Positions 35,701 through 47,431 of a stretch of 64,000 nucleotides of DNA are shown here, piece after piece. The translations under genes and the position numbers were made by a program. Position 1 is the first letter of the stretch; each line of letters begins with the position of its first letter. Under the pieces are notes generated by a model. It ran no database searches. It saw only the letters and a program-made list of their open reading frames with translations, and was not told the DNA's origin. The DNA lies in assembly GCA_007258455.2 (NCBI GenBank), contig VDFB02193867.1, positions 566,059,179 through 566,123,178 on the forward strand, written 5' to 3'. This DNA comes from Sequoia sempervirens. Lineage: Eukaryota; Streptophyta; Pinopsida; Cupressales; Cupressaceae.

Positions 35701-36470
35701 AAGTACTCTCTCATTGTTAATCATGAGAGCCTTTCAAAACTTGTGTTCACACATGCCCAAATTTTTAAAGCACAAAATGAAGTAGAGGAGAGACAAAAGT
35801 CCAATGAAAAGGGAAAATAAGCTTCCACTTCTAATCCCAAGTCTATGCATGAGTTTGTCACACCAACTTCTCAAGATCCGTCTTTGACAAATTTTGACAT
35901 TGTGACATCCATGATGAAGATGAAGGTACAAATCTCATAGTTGGAGTATCTCCAAGATCATCCTGATCAATTAGATTAGATTCTCAAGGTAGTAGAAAAT
36001 TTGACTATCATACAACCCATGTTGCTGGAATCTTCTGTACCAGTGGGAGAAAATCCTAAACCCTTCTACATATCTTTGTATATGGGAGGGTATAAACTTA
36101 GCAATTTCATAATTGACTCAGGGGCATTAGACGATGTCATGCCTTTACAAATTATGAACTCTTTGGGGCTATCATGAACATAAACCAATGACAAGTGTTA
36201 TTCACTTGAGTCCAAACCGGTGCCATTGGTAGGCCAATTGAAGGATTCTCAAGTAAGATTGGTGTCCTACCCAGAGAAGATCATGATGGACATTCTCATA
36301 GCTGACATTCTAATCAGTTATGGAATGCTCCAAAGCATAAGCTTCTGCAAGGATCTCAGAGGAAAAATTCAACTATATTGGTTGTACACGACAATCCCAT
36401 TGAAGAGAGGTAGTTTCAAGTTGGAACCAAAGGCTAAGTCAAGATTCACAATGGTGAAATCTTAGGACCC
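35701..36470 (+). pseudogene. Aspartic protease of the giant gypsy element
   Basis: PFYISLYMGGYKLSNFIIDS followed by GALDDV (~36060-36140) supplies the D-S-G-A catalytic motif with the usual hydrophobic lead. SQVRLVSYPEKIMMDILIAD follows where the flap and second half are expected. Stops occur near 35700, 35820, 36175 and 36465. Confidence 0.7.
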
Positions 36471-37230
36471 CCTAGCACAAGTGATACATCAGAGTATGGG
36501 TCTTGACACATATGCCATGCTACCAGAAGTAACCAAAGAAGAAGAGAGTTTTGCACTCTCCACACAGAAACTGAATGAAGATTCAAGAATATGGATGATG
36601 CAATTCAATGGTAGTTTCTTGACAGTAGGCTCGATGGAAGGAGTTCACATTACCTCTCTCAAATGAACACTATATCCATTTTATTATCGCTTGTAGTTTG
36701 ATAACACTGACAATACTACAGAATATGAGGTGCTCATACTAGGCCTCAAAAATGCAAAAGATATGGGTATAAGATACCTTCAAGTTGAAGGCGATGCAGA
36801 GTTGATCATTCAACAAGTTAGAGAAAGGTATCAAGTAAGGAAAAGTAACCTTATTTCTTATCGACAAAGGGTGTGGAATGCGATCAACCAGTTTGAAGCG
36901 CTCAACATCAGGTACATACCACGCGAGAAAAATAGTAGAGTGGATGCCTTTTCAGTATCAACAACTCTTTTCATGCCACATTTTGACTTTTTTCATAATT
37001 TCTTCACTATCAAGATATTTGATGATGATGATGACATCAAGGAGTTCCTTTGCATGGGGGAAAATTACCAAGAACTTTTCTTTGAAGGTAGTGCTTATCC
37101 CTTCAAAGGACCCATAGCAGAAGATTCTAAAGCCATGAAATCCAACATCATCCAACTAAGAGGTAATAATATCCCCAAGGGTTTAGTATCCTTGGAGGAT
37201 ATTTTTGACAGACATGATAGATGTGTTTAG
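36471..37230 (+). pseudogene. Extra RNase H-like domain located upstream of RT
   Basis: IWMMQFNGSFLTVGSMEG (~36590) is the FDGS strand with the Asp changed to Asn. NTTEYEVLILGLKNAKDMGI (~36715) supplies the Glu, and LQVEGDAELIIQQVRERYQV (~36780) the next Asp. IRYIPREKNSRVDAFSVS (~36910) is the last Asp-containing block. This is the archaeal-like RNase H seen in Tat elements, but here it precedes the RT (37330) instead of following the RT-linked RNase H. It is followed by a spacer with an Asp run (FDDDDDIKEF). The final stop is at 37228-37230. Confidence 0.75.
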
Positions 37231-38215
37231 GATCAAAGGAATTATAGCAACAAGATGTTAGTTGATTACCAACAAGTCAACATTGGTACAAAAGATAAGC
37301 CTCAGCTTATCAACTTAGGCACATGTTGCACTACAGAGGAAAGCAACAGATGCATCTCCCTATTCAAGCAATATTGAGATGTCTTTACATGGTCCTATGA
37401 AGATCTAAAAACATTTAAGCCAAAGGAATTATCTCATACAATTCCACTCAAGTCTGATGTCAAGCCTTTCAAGTAGAAGAAGAGACACTACAACCCACGT
37501 GTCCAAGACACAATCTACGTGGAGGTAAAAAATATGGTGGATGCCAAGATCATATTCCCAATCCACTGCTCTACCTGGGTGTTGAACATAGTTCTTGTAC
37601 ACAAGAAGAATGGAGAAATTTGAATTTGCGTAGACTTCAGGAACTTGAACTAATCATCGCTAAAAGATAACTATCCTTTTCCTATCATGGAGCATACCTT
37701 GCAAATAGTAACTGGTTCAGAGATGTTGTCATTACTTAACAGTTTTTTTGGATACAACTAGATTGAAGTGGCTAAAGAAGATCAACTCAAAATGGTGTTC
37801 ACCACTCCTTGGGGAATGTTTGCCTACGAGAGGATTCCTTTCGACCTCATCAATGTCGATGCTACTTTTCAATGAGCCATGGACTTGGTATTCGGAAACT
37901 TAAAGGACAAATTAATAGTCGTCTATCTTGACGACCTTACTACATTCTCAAAGAAGCGGCAAGATCATTTTCAACACTTTTTGAAAGTGTTCGAGGGGTG
38001 CAGGTACCATCACATATCATTGAATCCAAAGAAGTCCATCTTCACAGTGATAGGAGCAAGTTTCTAGGTCATATCGTATCCAAGGAAGGGACTCAGATAG
38101 ACCCTAACTGTGTTGATGTAATCAAAGACCTAACTCTCCCTATAAATAAAACTGGGGTACACTCTTTCTTCAAAAACTTAACTTCATCTAGAGATTTGTA
38201 CTAGACTTCCCAGAG
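37231..38215 (+). pseudogene. pol: Reverse transcriptase of the giant gypsy element
   Basis: LINLGTCC (~37310) and DVFTWSYEDLKTFKPKELSH (~37380) lead in. Then come IPLKSDVKPFK, WVLNIVLVHKKNGEI, ICVDFRNLN, MLSLLNSFFGYN (catalytic Asp changed to Asn), MVFTTPWGMFAYERIPFDLI, and KLIVVYLDDLTTFS (YLDD box, ~37920). Stops near 37475, 37622, 37655, 37760 and 37875, and a frameshift near 38070, show it is dead. Confidence 0.88.
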
Positions 38216-38825
38216 CTGACCAAAGACATCTCAGCAATGATGAAGAAGATGACTGCCTTCAAATGGACCAAAGAAGGAAGGAAAGCATTCAAGAAAATAA
38301 AAGAGGCCATCAGTAAAGCGTCAGTGTTGGTTTGACCCAATTTCAATAAAGAGTTCATTCTTTATTGAAATGTGTCAAAATGTACTCTCTCTGCCATACT
38401 GACTCAGAAGTTGAATGAAGAGACTGAATCACCAATCACTTTCATGAGCAGTAGCTTCAAAGATAGTGAGTCTCGATACTCCCAAATAGAGAAAAACACA
38501 TATGCAATTGTGAGGGATGTTAAGAATTTTATATTCTACATCCTAAACTCTCACACCACTGCATATGTTACAGACTCTACGGTCAAAGGTGTCCTTACCC
38601 AATAGGAGATGGGAATGAAAAGAGGCAACTAGATCACAAGAGTCCAGAAATATGACTTAGATATCAAGCCTACTAAGCTCATCCATGGGAGAGGTCTATG
38701 TCAACTCATGGTAGAAGATGGTGATCTAAAGCACTAGACTACTGATGACATCCTAGGAATAGAAATGGAAGAAGACCTCCCAATGGTCTTACTAGTTGAA
38801 TCTACTCAAAAATGGTACACATAAT
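38216..38825 (+). pseudogene. pol: RT-linked RNase H of the giant gypsy element
   Basis: KCTLSAILTQKLNEETESPI and FMSSSFKDSESRYSQIEKNT (~38380-38500) are the typical gypsy RNase H strands. AYVTDSTVKGVLTQ and KYDLDIKPTKLIHGRGLCQL (~38650) follow. The segment before 38370 is in another frame. Confidence 0.75.
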
Positions 38826-40060
38826 TGTGGTACTTTCTAACCTATGGGGAATTCCCAACACACTTGGGTAAACAACAAAGAAGAACTTTGAAATTACAAG
38901 TACAATGCTATGTGATTAGAGGAAATTTTCTATACAAGAGTGGGCTTAATGGAACATTCCTACTATGTGTCAACAAGGACCAACAATGGTAGTTTTTGGA
39001 AGCATACCATAACCAAGCATGCAATGGCCACTTCTCATCAAGGGTCACTATGTTCAAAATGCTACGGGAATTATTCTTTTGGCCAACTTTTATTCATGAT
39101 GCATATGACTGGGTGCATAGGTGTACATTGTGCCAACAATTTGTTGGAAAAATCAAATTGTTGGCCCTTCCACTAAGATCGGTCATGATAGATGCTCCAT
39201 TCCATAATTGGGGCATAACTTTGTAGGTCCCATCAGCCCTCATTCCAGCAAGGGAAATGTCTACGTCCTCACGGTGACAAACTATTTCACTAAGTGGGTT
39301 GAGACAATCCCTACAAAGAAAGCTACTTCTAAAGTAGTGTGTAACTTCCTCAAGGAGAACATCATTACACACTTTAGAGTACCAAGAAAGATCGTGATCA
39401 AAAATGCTACAAGCTTCTCATCAGAGGACTTTGTAGAAATTTTTTTTGACTATGGCATCACATTGTCTCACTCTTCATATTACTATCCACAAGGTAACGA
39501 ATAAGCCAAGTCATCTAATAAGAACATTATCATGATTGTGTGCAAGATGGTTGATTCTAATCAATGAGCTTAGCACCTAAATTTGTACAACTCTCTTTGG
39601 GCTGATAGGATCATGCCCAAGAGAGCTATCGACACTTCACTCTTCACAATCCTATATGGCACAGAAACTATGTTACCCATCACTCTAGATTTTTCTTCTT
39701 TTACAACTAGAATCCACAATAGAAGATGAGGAATTTAGAGATCCCATCAAGAAATGTATCTTGTGCTAATGAAACTTCAAGAGGAGTGGGTGGAGATAGT
39801 TGATAAGATCACTCAGTATCAAGAGTGAGTGAAGAAGATCTTCAACAAGAAGAGGCTCAACAACGCAACTTTGAGATTGGAGACAAAGTCTTGTTATGGG
39901 AAAAGAGACACAAACCAAAGGGAATGCACAGTAAATTTGACTCCCTTTGGCTAGGGCCATTCCTGATTCATGATATTGCAGGAGAGAATTCTTACATTCT
40001 CTCGCATTCAGATGGAAGGATTTTTCGACTGCCTTATAGTGGGTAGTACTTGAAGCATTT
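38826..40060 (+). pseudogene. pol: Integrase of the giant gypsy element
   Basis: The zinc-binding N-terminus is readable: EAYHNQACNGHFSSRVTMFK and RCTLCQQFVGKIK (~38998-39160). In the core, VGPISPHSSKGNVYVLTVTN, FTKWVETIPTKKATSKVV and RKIVIKNATSFSSEDFVEI show that the second catalytic Asp has become Asn. SHSSYYYPQGNE-AKSSN follows at ~39470. The C-terminal part FEIGDKVLLWEKRHKPKGMH and KFDSLWLGPFLIHDIAGENS is well kept (39870-39995). Confidence 0.85.
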
Positions 40061-40363
40061 TGTCCCTTCAGTGATGGGGTAAGTATATATTGTAAGTATT
40101 TTTCTTTTCTTTAACGTTATGCTATTATGTGTTTCCCCGTTCAGTAAAGTATCGTTGTGTTTTGGGTGATTTCTTAGTAAGTCTTATTGTAGGTGAATAA
40201 ATTTTTGAGCCCAATAAATTAGGTAAACTCTAATTTTTAGGTGTGTTTGAAAATAAAGTCCCGAGTTTGTTACCAAACTGATAAGAGTACTGGTCTGCAA
40301 AACTTGAGATTCTTGGTTCTCCTATGTCGTAGGTATCTGACATGGTCACCAGACAGAGCCTAA
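40061..40363 (+). other. Short 3' untranslated region of the giant gypsy element
   Basis: No gene. A classical polypurine tract directly before the LTR at 40364 is not evident; the last bases read 'agacagagcctaa'. Confidence 0.5.
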
Positions 40364-41469
40364 TGTTGTACCCAAAATAAAATTTTGGAATTTTGTTTAA
40401 ATTGAGCTAAATCATGTAGAGATGTTTACAAAAGTCTATTTTAGGTCAAACCAAACATAAGGTCTTTGTGGGTTTCTATCAAGGAACATATGTGCAAAAT
40501 TTTGAAAAATTGAAAATTAGGGTTTCATACCCCTATTTTTGGGGAAACCCTTGAAAATAGGACCTTCCTAGAAATGATTGAAAATGATTTTGATTGGATT
40601 AATTGACTTCATGATCACATTGGTCAAGTCAAAATCATCAAAACACATGTTTTACTCTAATGGCTCTATTTCTATTTTTCAGGAATAAAGTTAGGAGCTC
40701 TGCAACCATTAATGGAAAATTGGCGAGTACCAGGTATTGAAAGCTAAGCTTCAAAAGCTTCATCAATGCAACCATGGAAAAAAAGGACTAAAAATATGTT
40801 TAATGAAGGAGATTCTAGAAATTGGAAAAGGCCAAAATTTGGCTAACTCTGGAAAAGCTACGAAGGAGAAGCCAATCCAAAATACTAAAAGTTCCCTTTC
40901 CAAAGGAAGGCGCCCTTGAATCTCAGGGACCAAATTCAATCTCTTGATTCCTCTAAGGTAGTCATCCTCAACATTCTCCTACTAGCTCAATAATGAAACA
41001 TTCTACAAGATCATTTAATAAAAGAATCACTGACAATTGTCAACAAAAGGTGAAGAGGTTGTTATGAGAAACATCCAAAATGATTGCTTGACTAGAGAAA
41101 GGTGCCCTTGCTCAAGAAAGGAACCCCTGAAAGGGGTGATGATGATGTCACCCATTGAGAAATGCTACCTTTGTGAATTCTATTCAGCTCCAATCTAGTT
41201 TCACAATGAATCCATCTACAAACCTACAAGATGAACCAAACAACCACAGAGATTGATCAACTAAGGAGAAAATCAAGCTAAAAATGCTAGAAAGGTGAAA
41301 ATGAAAGAAGAACACTAAAAAATGTGTCGTGTGTCTTGAAAAGGTGCCCTTGCTGAAGAAAGGCGCCCTCTCTTTTGGGCACCCAGATGCTATCAAATGG
41401 CTGAAGGAACCCCAAGATGATCTACTTCATTCGGATCAACCTTGACAATGAAATCGTCTATGAAGGATT

Positions 41470-41474
41470 ATGAC
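41470..41474. repeat. Target-site duplication ATGAC, left copy of the copia solo LTR
   Basis: Partner is CTGAC at 48900-48904, one mismatch. The intact LTR-A has CTAAC at this place. Confidence 0.7.
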
Positions 41475-41615
41475 TATTGGAATTGTGTGCCTCAATCCCA
41501 CTATCCTAAACCTCTGAGAGAGAAATTGTGGTGTAATCGTTGAGATGTCTAGCCAAATTGCATAGGTGTTACTTTCATGCTTGTACTATTGTACCACTAG
41601 ATGATTGTGAGAGAG

Positions 41616-41893
41616 TTGTGGTAGCACGGTATACCACCATACCGTAGGAGACTTATTATTGCCTAGCGATAGTGTAGTGTACTGCCATACCGTGAGAGCC
41701 TTGTGATTGACTGGTGGTAGTGCAGTAAATAGCCATACCAAGGGAACCTTCTAGTAGAGGTGTGGTAGTGTGGTGATACTGCCACAACAGTAGGAGCCTA
41801 TTGGATGTCTATTGGTACTAAGGTGATATTGCTATACTGTGGGTGTCTTCAACCTATCTAGTGGTAGTGTGGGAAAATATTTATATCTCGAGG
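41616..41893. repeat. Degenerate ~50-bp minisatellite with palindromic core in the copia LTR
   Basis: About six units, each with a 'ggtagtgyggta' word followed 10-15 bases later by 'tgccataccg', so each unit is partly self-complementary. A final inverted relative, 'ggcggtatggtggtagg', lies at 41945-41961. Confidence 0.65.
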
Positions 41894-42049
41894 TTCTTCC
41901 TTTATCGCAATACCATTGGGTCCACTCAAGAGGGCTACGGGATGGCGGTATGGTGGTAGGTGACCTGTTGTCTAGTGACAGTCATGTGTAGGGGTTGTGG
42001 TGGTGTAGTTAATGGATGGGAATGGTCTGATGGGCAAACAATGATGAAC

Positions 42050-42054
42050 GAATG
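42050..42054. repeat. Target-site duplication GAATG, left copy of the chromovirus
   Basis: Identical to 48138-48142. Confidence 0.9.
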
Positions 42055-42763
42055 TGATGCACGAGCATCCAGTGGTGTAAGGGCAATCTTGCATCACCCA
42101 AAAATAGTTAAATTTCAAGTTTCTTAGTTTTTAGATGCTTTTACATTTTTGGATACCCTTTTCATCCTAATGAAATTCCCAATTTATGGTTTTTATTTTC
42201 TATTCCTGGGTGGAAAGATATTGCAGTTTTAGTTTCCCAGATTTGCACCTGAAAATCTTTTGAGTTAGATTTGAGGCACTTAGAGTTTCTACATTGGCCC
42301 CAAAACTTGCCAAAATTAGCATAGAAGATTTCAAGCCCATTATTGACTTCGAGACCTTTCCAACGGTTCAAACGGTTCACGAATCAGAGTCCCAGATCAA
42401 AAGTTATGGCCCCGAAAAGTTAATGCACTTTCTAGAAGATAAAATTGCAAATTTTCTTTCAAAATTTGAACTTCAAGTTGTAATTTTTTGGTGCCAAACC
42501 ACCTAAACTCAAATTTGACTGTTGTTTTGGCTCCAAACTAAAGAGGAGCTCTATTTATGGATGGGTTTCTAATTTTTGGGTAACTTTTTGGGGACAAGCT
42601 CTCATATTGCAAAAGGGTTATTCCATAGCTTTCTGTAACTTGCATGTGTTGTAGAATTTGGGGATTTGAGATCCTCTGCATGTAAGAAGCTAAATTTTCT
42701 GAATAATAAAATTATTCTCTTGTTTTTGGGTTATTTTCTAAGTCTCGGGCTGTGCCCTCATCA
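42055..42763 (+). repeat. 5' LTR of the chromovirus
   Basis: 709 bp, TGATGCACGAGCATCC to CCCTCATCA. Matches 47432-48137 along its length. Confidence 0.9.
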
Positions 42764-42765
42764 AG

Positions 42766-42777
42766 TGGTATCAGAGC
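42766..42777 (+). other. Primer-binding site of the chromovirus
   Basis: TGGTATCAGAGC, two bases after the LTR; complementary to initiator tRNA-Met. Confidence 0.9.
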
Positions 42778-42860
42778 GGGTTTTCTTGAGCTTGTGGACA
42801 GATCGCCGATCATGAGGCAGTTCGCACCAGGACCATGCTTGTGGGTCGAGGTCAAGAAAG

Positions 42861-44040
42861 ATGCCTCCAAGAGTGATGCCTGGTAGGCATGGTGGTGCCA
42901 GAGGTGGTCGAGGTGGCAGAAATGCTAGTGGAAGAGATGCACTGACAGCCCTCCAGAGACAGATTGACGCATTACAAGAGCAGTTGAGAAGAGGGTTAAA
43001 CCTGAGGGAGGAAAGTGAGGATGAAGGAGGAAGAAGGTTCAAATGTAGAAGAGGAAGAAGAAGCAATTGATCAAGACCAAATCACGGCTAATAAGTGCCA
43101 TTTAGAAGATCAGAAAAGACCCAGAGTAGAAGTCCCCAGTTATTCTGGAAGTCTAAGGAAGAGTTGAACGGATTGGATCAACGAGCTATAAGAATATTTT
43201 GAGTATAAGGAAATAGAGGACCTAGATCAAGTTAAGTTTGTGAAAATGAAAGCTGAAGGAGCCATGCCAGTATTTGGTGGAAAGAGGTCCAGTTGGAAAG
43301 AAATCGAAGAGGAAAAGGAAATATCACCAAATGGGATACATGGTAGAAGCTGAAGAAGCAATTCATACGAGTGGACTACAAGTTAGATCATTGAAGGAAG
43401 AAATTGCAAGGGTTGAAGCAAGGAAGCAGATATGTGAAAGAATATAATGAAGATTTTCACAAGATAATCATCAAAAGGGTCACACATAGGCCAATAAGGA
43501 GAAGGTAGCCTGATATCTTAATGGGTTACGACCGAGCATTCAGGAGGAGTTAAGCCTAGTTAGAATGACCACCATTGAGGATGTGTATCAGTTTTCTCTG
43601 AAAGTGGAAGAAAGTTGAACAAAAGAATTGATGGCAAGCAAAAAGGATGAGGAGGTCAAAGTGGAAGGGGCAGTGGAAGACCTTCAGGAAGCTGAAATGA
43701 TGATGAAAAGAAAAGTGAAGATGTGGGTACTAGCCGAAGCTAAAGGAATGACAACTTCTAGCACCATCGTGATCAAAACAGTGGTGATCAATGAGGTAGA
43801 GGACGAGGGAGATATGGAAAAGGATTTGGAAGAGGTGGTTTCAAAGGAATGTGTTTATAGTGTGGTGAAGAAGGGCACCGAGCCTATGAATGTCCACAAC
43901 ACCAAGGAAGGGTAGACAAAAGGCAAGAAGGTCTTGGAAGGGTTGCACATGCAGATGAGGAGGCTAAATCTGAACATTCAGATGATGCTAAAAGGGGAGA
44001 AGCCCTAGTTATTAAGAGAGCCCTGGTGACTGAGGAAAAG
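42861..44040 (+). pseudogene. gag: gag of the chromovirus
   Basis: MPPRVMPGRHGGARGGRGGR starts a Gly/Arg-rich N-terminus, then LTALQRQIDALQEQLRRG, a short coiled coil. A capsid remnant (YFEYKEIEDLDQVKFVKMKA) follows in another frame. The zinc knuckle at ~43850-43895 reads LYCGEEGHRAYECP, a full C-x2-C-x4-H-x4-C if the Cys just before the Leu is counted. At least four frameshifts. Confidence 0.8.
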
Positions 44041-44400
44041 GAACCAGAATAGAGGAAGAATCTGTTTCACACAAGGTGCAAGTGTGAAGAAAAATGTTGT
44101 GATGTCATTATTGACAGTGGGAGTACTGACAATCTAGTGTCAAAAGAGATGGTCACAAAGTTGAAGCTAAAGAGGGAAAGGTACCCACATCCGTATCGAA
44201 TTTCCTAGTTGCAGAAAGACCATAAAGTATTGGTCAATGAACAATGCCTAGTAAAGTTCAAGATCGGGAGCTACTATGATGAGGTACTCTGTGATAACAT
44301 CCATATGGATGCATGTCACATGTTGTTGGGGAGGCCGTGGCAGTTTGATAGGTGAGCTATACATGATGGCCATGCAAACACTCATTCCTTGACAAAGGAT
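44041..44400 (+). pseudogene. Aspartic protease of the chromovirus
   Basis: CCDVIIDSGSTDNLVSKEMV at ~44095-44155 is the D-S-G-S/T motif with the typical N-L-V-S follow-on. The frame breaks at about 44190. Confidence 0.8.
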
Positions 44401-45500
44401 GGGGTTCATCACAAGTTGAAACCCCTGAAGGAGACTGAAGAAAAGGTATGCAGTAGTGCTAGAATTTGTTATGTAGATGGAAGAAAATTTTTAGAAGGTA
44501 TGAAGCATGAGCCTGTGTGTTATGCATTGATTCCCAGAGTGAGTAAGGAGGATAGTGAGAAGGTTCCAGAAGAATTTTCTGGGATGTTGGATGAGTCTCA
44601 GGATATTGTTTCTGATAATGTACCTGAGGGTTTACCGCCAATAAAGAAGATCAGTCATCAGATTGACTTGATTCTCGAGCTAGTTTGCCAAATAAGGCAG
44701 CCTTATAATGACTCCAATAGAAAATGAGGAAAGTTGAAATGCATAAGTTCCAAGAGTTGTTTGAGAAAGGGTTTGATACAGAAGAGTTTGAGTCTATGTG
44801 CAGTACCTGTAGTACTAACACCAATGAAGGATGGGGAGTGGAGGATGTGTACATATTCCTGAGCCATAAATAGGATAACAATCAAGTACAAATTCCCCCT
44901 GCCAAGGATGGATGACCTAATGACTATTCGAGTGGAGCCCCAAGATTGACAAAGATTGATCCTAAGAGTGGATATCACCATCTAGATCTCGAGAGGGAGA
45001 TGAATGGAAGACTTCCTTCACACCACAAAGAGGGCTTGTATGAGTGGTTAGTCATGCCTTTGGGCTAACTTCTAATGCACCGAAAGCATTATTCATATGG
45101 CTCATGAATGAGGTACTGTTGAATTTTGGGAAGTTTAGTTATTGTGTATTTAGATGATATTTTATTTTTAGTAAGATGCTGATGAGACTTCCATGCATAT
45201 TCTGAGAGCTTCCTGAAAGAAGTTAAGAGAAGAGAAACTATTGATCAATCTGAAGAAGTGTAGTTTTGTGAAGAGAGAGTTAGTGTACTTGGGGTTTGTT
45301 GTCTCAGCAGAAGGTCTCAAGATGGAGCCAGAGAAGGTGAAGGCTATTCTGGAATGGCCTACCCTAAGAACTATTACCGAGGTGAGATCTTTCCATGGTT
45401 TGGCTAGTTTTTATGGAAAGTTCATTAGAAACTTCCATAGTATTTGTGCACCTCTAACTGAAACAATGAGAGGGATAGAAAAGAGTTCAAGTGGAGCATT
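44401..45500 (+). pseudogene. pol: Reverse transcriptase of the chromovirus
   Basis: GLPPIKKISHQIDLI (~44630) is the usual lead-in. Then LTKIDPKSGYHHLDL (~44950; first catalytic Asp kept as KIDPKSGYH), EWLVMPLG, and VIVYLDDILFLV (~45140; YLDD box). [20 protein letters not shown] and [20 protein letters not shown] form the thumb and connection. About six frame changes. Confidence 0.85.
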
Positions 45501-45840
45501 GGAGTAGGAAAGAGTTTTGATCTGTTGAAGCAAAAGGTGACAGAGCAACTAGTTTTATCCCTCCTAGATTTCAATAAGGTGTTTTAGGTGGATTGTGATG
45601 TTGGTTGTGCCATTGAGTAGTAAGGAGCCAAAGGTGTCACTGCCTATTTTAGTGAAAAAGTTAAATGATGCCAAGAGAAAGTATTATGTATATGATCAGG
45701 AATTTTATGCACAGTTCAAGCTTACTAAAGAAATGGAGACATTATTTATTCGGCTGAATTTTTTCATATATCGACTATCAGCCCTAAGCATCTAAATAGG
45801 TCAGGAAAATTAAATTAGAGGCATAAGAAATGGGTAGAGT
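45501..45840 (+). pseudogene. pol: RNase H of the chromovirus
   Basis: SLLDFNKVF-VDCDVGCAIE (~45560), VTAYFSEKVK and KHLNRSGKLN-RHKKWVEF (~45790-45840) mark the RT-linked RNase H in changing frames. Strongly decayed. Confidence 0.7.
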
Positions 45841-47170
45841 TTTACAAGAGTTAAGCATTTGTTTTGAAACATAGGAGGAAGTCAAATAGGTTGCAGATGC
45901 CTTGGCGCAGGGAGGCATACATTGATGACAAAGATGAAGATTGGAAGCTGTTGTTCAATGAACTCAAGACACTGTATGCAGAAGATCTTGATTTTACAGA
46001 GGCTTGGAAAGCTTGCAAGGAACCTGTTACAGTGGACAGGACAAGGTGGTTGGATTTCATAATCCAGGATGGCATGTTATTTAAGGGAAGCCAATTGTGT
46101 ATCCCAAGGAGTTCCATGAGGGAGAACCTGATAAAGGAGAAGCATAGTGGAGGAATGGCAGGACATTTTGGTCGGGATAAGACCATTGCCATTATCAGTG
46201 AGCATTATTATTGGCCTCAGTTGTCACAGGATGTGAAGAGTTTGTACAAAGCTACAGGGTATGTCAGATGGCTAAAGGAGTGAGCCAAAATACAGGCTTA
46301 TATTAACCCTTACCTATACCAGAGAGGCCATGGGAGGATATAAGTATGGACTTTGTTCTTGGTTTTCCAAGGACACAACGAGGGAATGATTCAGTCTTTG
46401 TGGTGGTTGATAGGTTTTCAAAGATGGCAGATTTCATTCCATGTCAGAAGACCCATGATGCAGTCCACATAGTTGACTTGTTCTTCAAAGAGGTGGTGAG
46501 GCTACATGGTCTGCCAAAGAGTATTGTTTCAGATTGTGACACCAAATTTGTGGGGTACTTTTGGAGGACCTTGTGGAAGAAGCTAAAGAAAGAGTTGAAG
46601 TTCAGTTCTGCACACCATCCACAAACATATGGGTAGTAAAACGTTGTTAATAGGAGTTTGGGTAACCTACTGAGATGTTTGGTAGGAGATAAACCCAAGG
46701 GATGGGACTTGATCTTACCCCAGGCAAAATTTTCTTACAACAATTCTGTGAACAGAAGCACTGGTAGATCACCATTCTAGATTGTGTATGGAGGTAGCCC
46801 CATAACAGCTCCAAAATTGAGGAAGATGGACCAAGAGAAGAAAACAAGTGTTGAAGCGAAGATTTTGTAGAACACATCAAGGATATACATGAAAAGGTAA
46901 GAGAACATATTAACAAGATGAATATGCAGTATAAGGCTAAGGAAGATTAGAAGAGGAGGTATAAGGAGTTTCAGATTGGTGATGAAGTGATGGTCCACTT
47001 GAGGAAAGAAAGGTTTCCAGTGGGAACATATAACAAATTGAAGATGAAGAAGTTCGGTCTCTATAAAATTTAGAAGAGGCATGATTCAGGGAATGCATAT
47101 GAGGTAGAGTTGCCAGATGGATTCAACATTTCCCCTGTGTTCAACATTTTAGATTTGAAAAAGTATAATG
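45841..47170 (+). pseudogene. pol: Integrase of the chromovirus
   Basis: The N-terminal zinc-binding part is open: LIKEKHSGGMAGHFGRDKTI, then EHYYWPQLSQDVKSLYKATG. In the core, [20 protein letters not shown] and [13 protein letters not shown] give the first Asp, [20 protein letters not shown] the second, and [11 protein letters not shown] marks the third block, which is cut by a stop. The C-terminal module [36 protein letters not shown] and NAYEVELPDGFNISPVFNIL is of the GPY/F-type found in chromoviruses. Confidence 0.88.
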
Positions 47171-47229
47171 AAGGTGGCACAAAGGAAGTACCAACGATGG
47201 AACAGTGTGGGATTCAGTACCTACTTCAG

Positions 47230-47380
47230 AAAAGGAGGAGATTGAAGAAATCCTGGATAGTCGTGTGGGAAGGAGTACCAGGAATAGGTAGTATGAAGAA
47301 TATCTAGTGAAATGGAAAGGAGGGCCTATTGAATATTCATCCTAGTTGCCTAAGGCAGAGGTTGACTAATTGGGTTTTTC
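47230..47380 (+). pseudogene. Chromodomain-like C-terminus of the chromovirus integrase
   Basis: IEEILDSRVGRSTRNR-YEEY, then LVKWKGGPIEYSS-LPKAEV. This is the classic chromodomain shape: an E-x-I-L-D lead strand, then YLVKWKG and the S-W-like 'SS-LP' block. The Gln before YEEY and the Trp have become stops. In chromoviruses this domain targets integration to particular chromatin. Confidence 0.8.
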
Positions 47381-47431
47381 CCCCGCCATCTGAGACATGA
47401 CGGGGTCACTTCTCAAATTACCCTATGTGTC

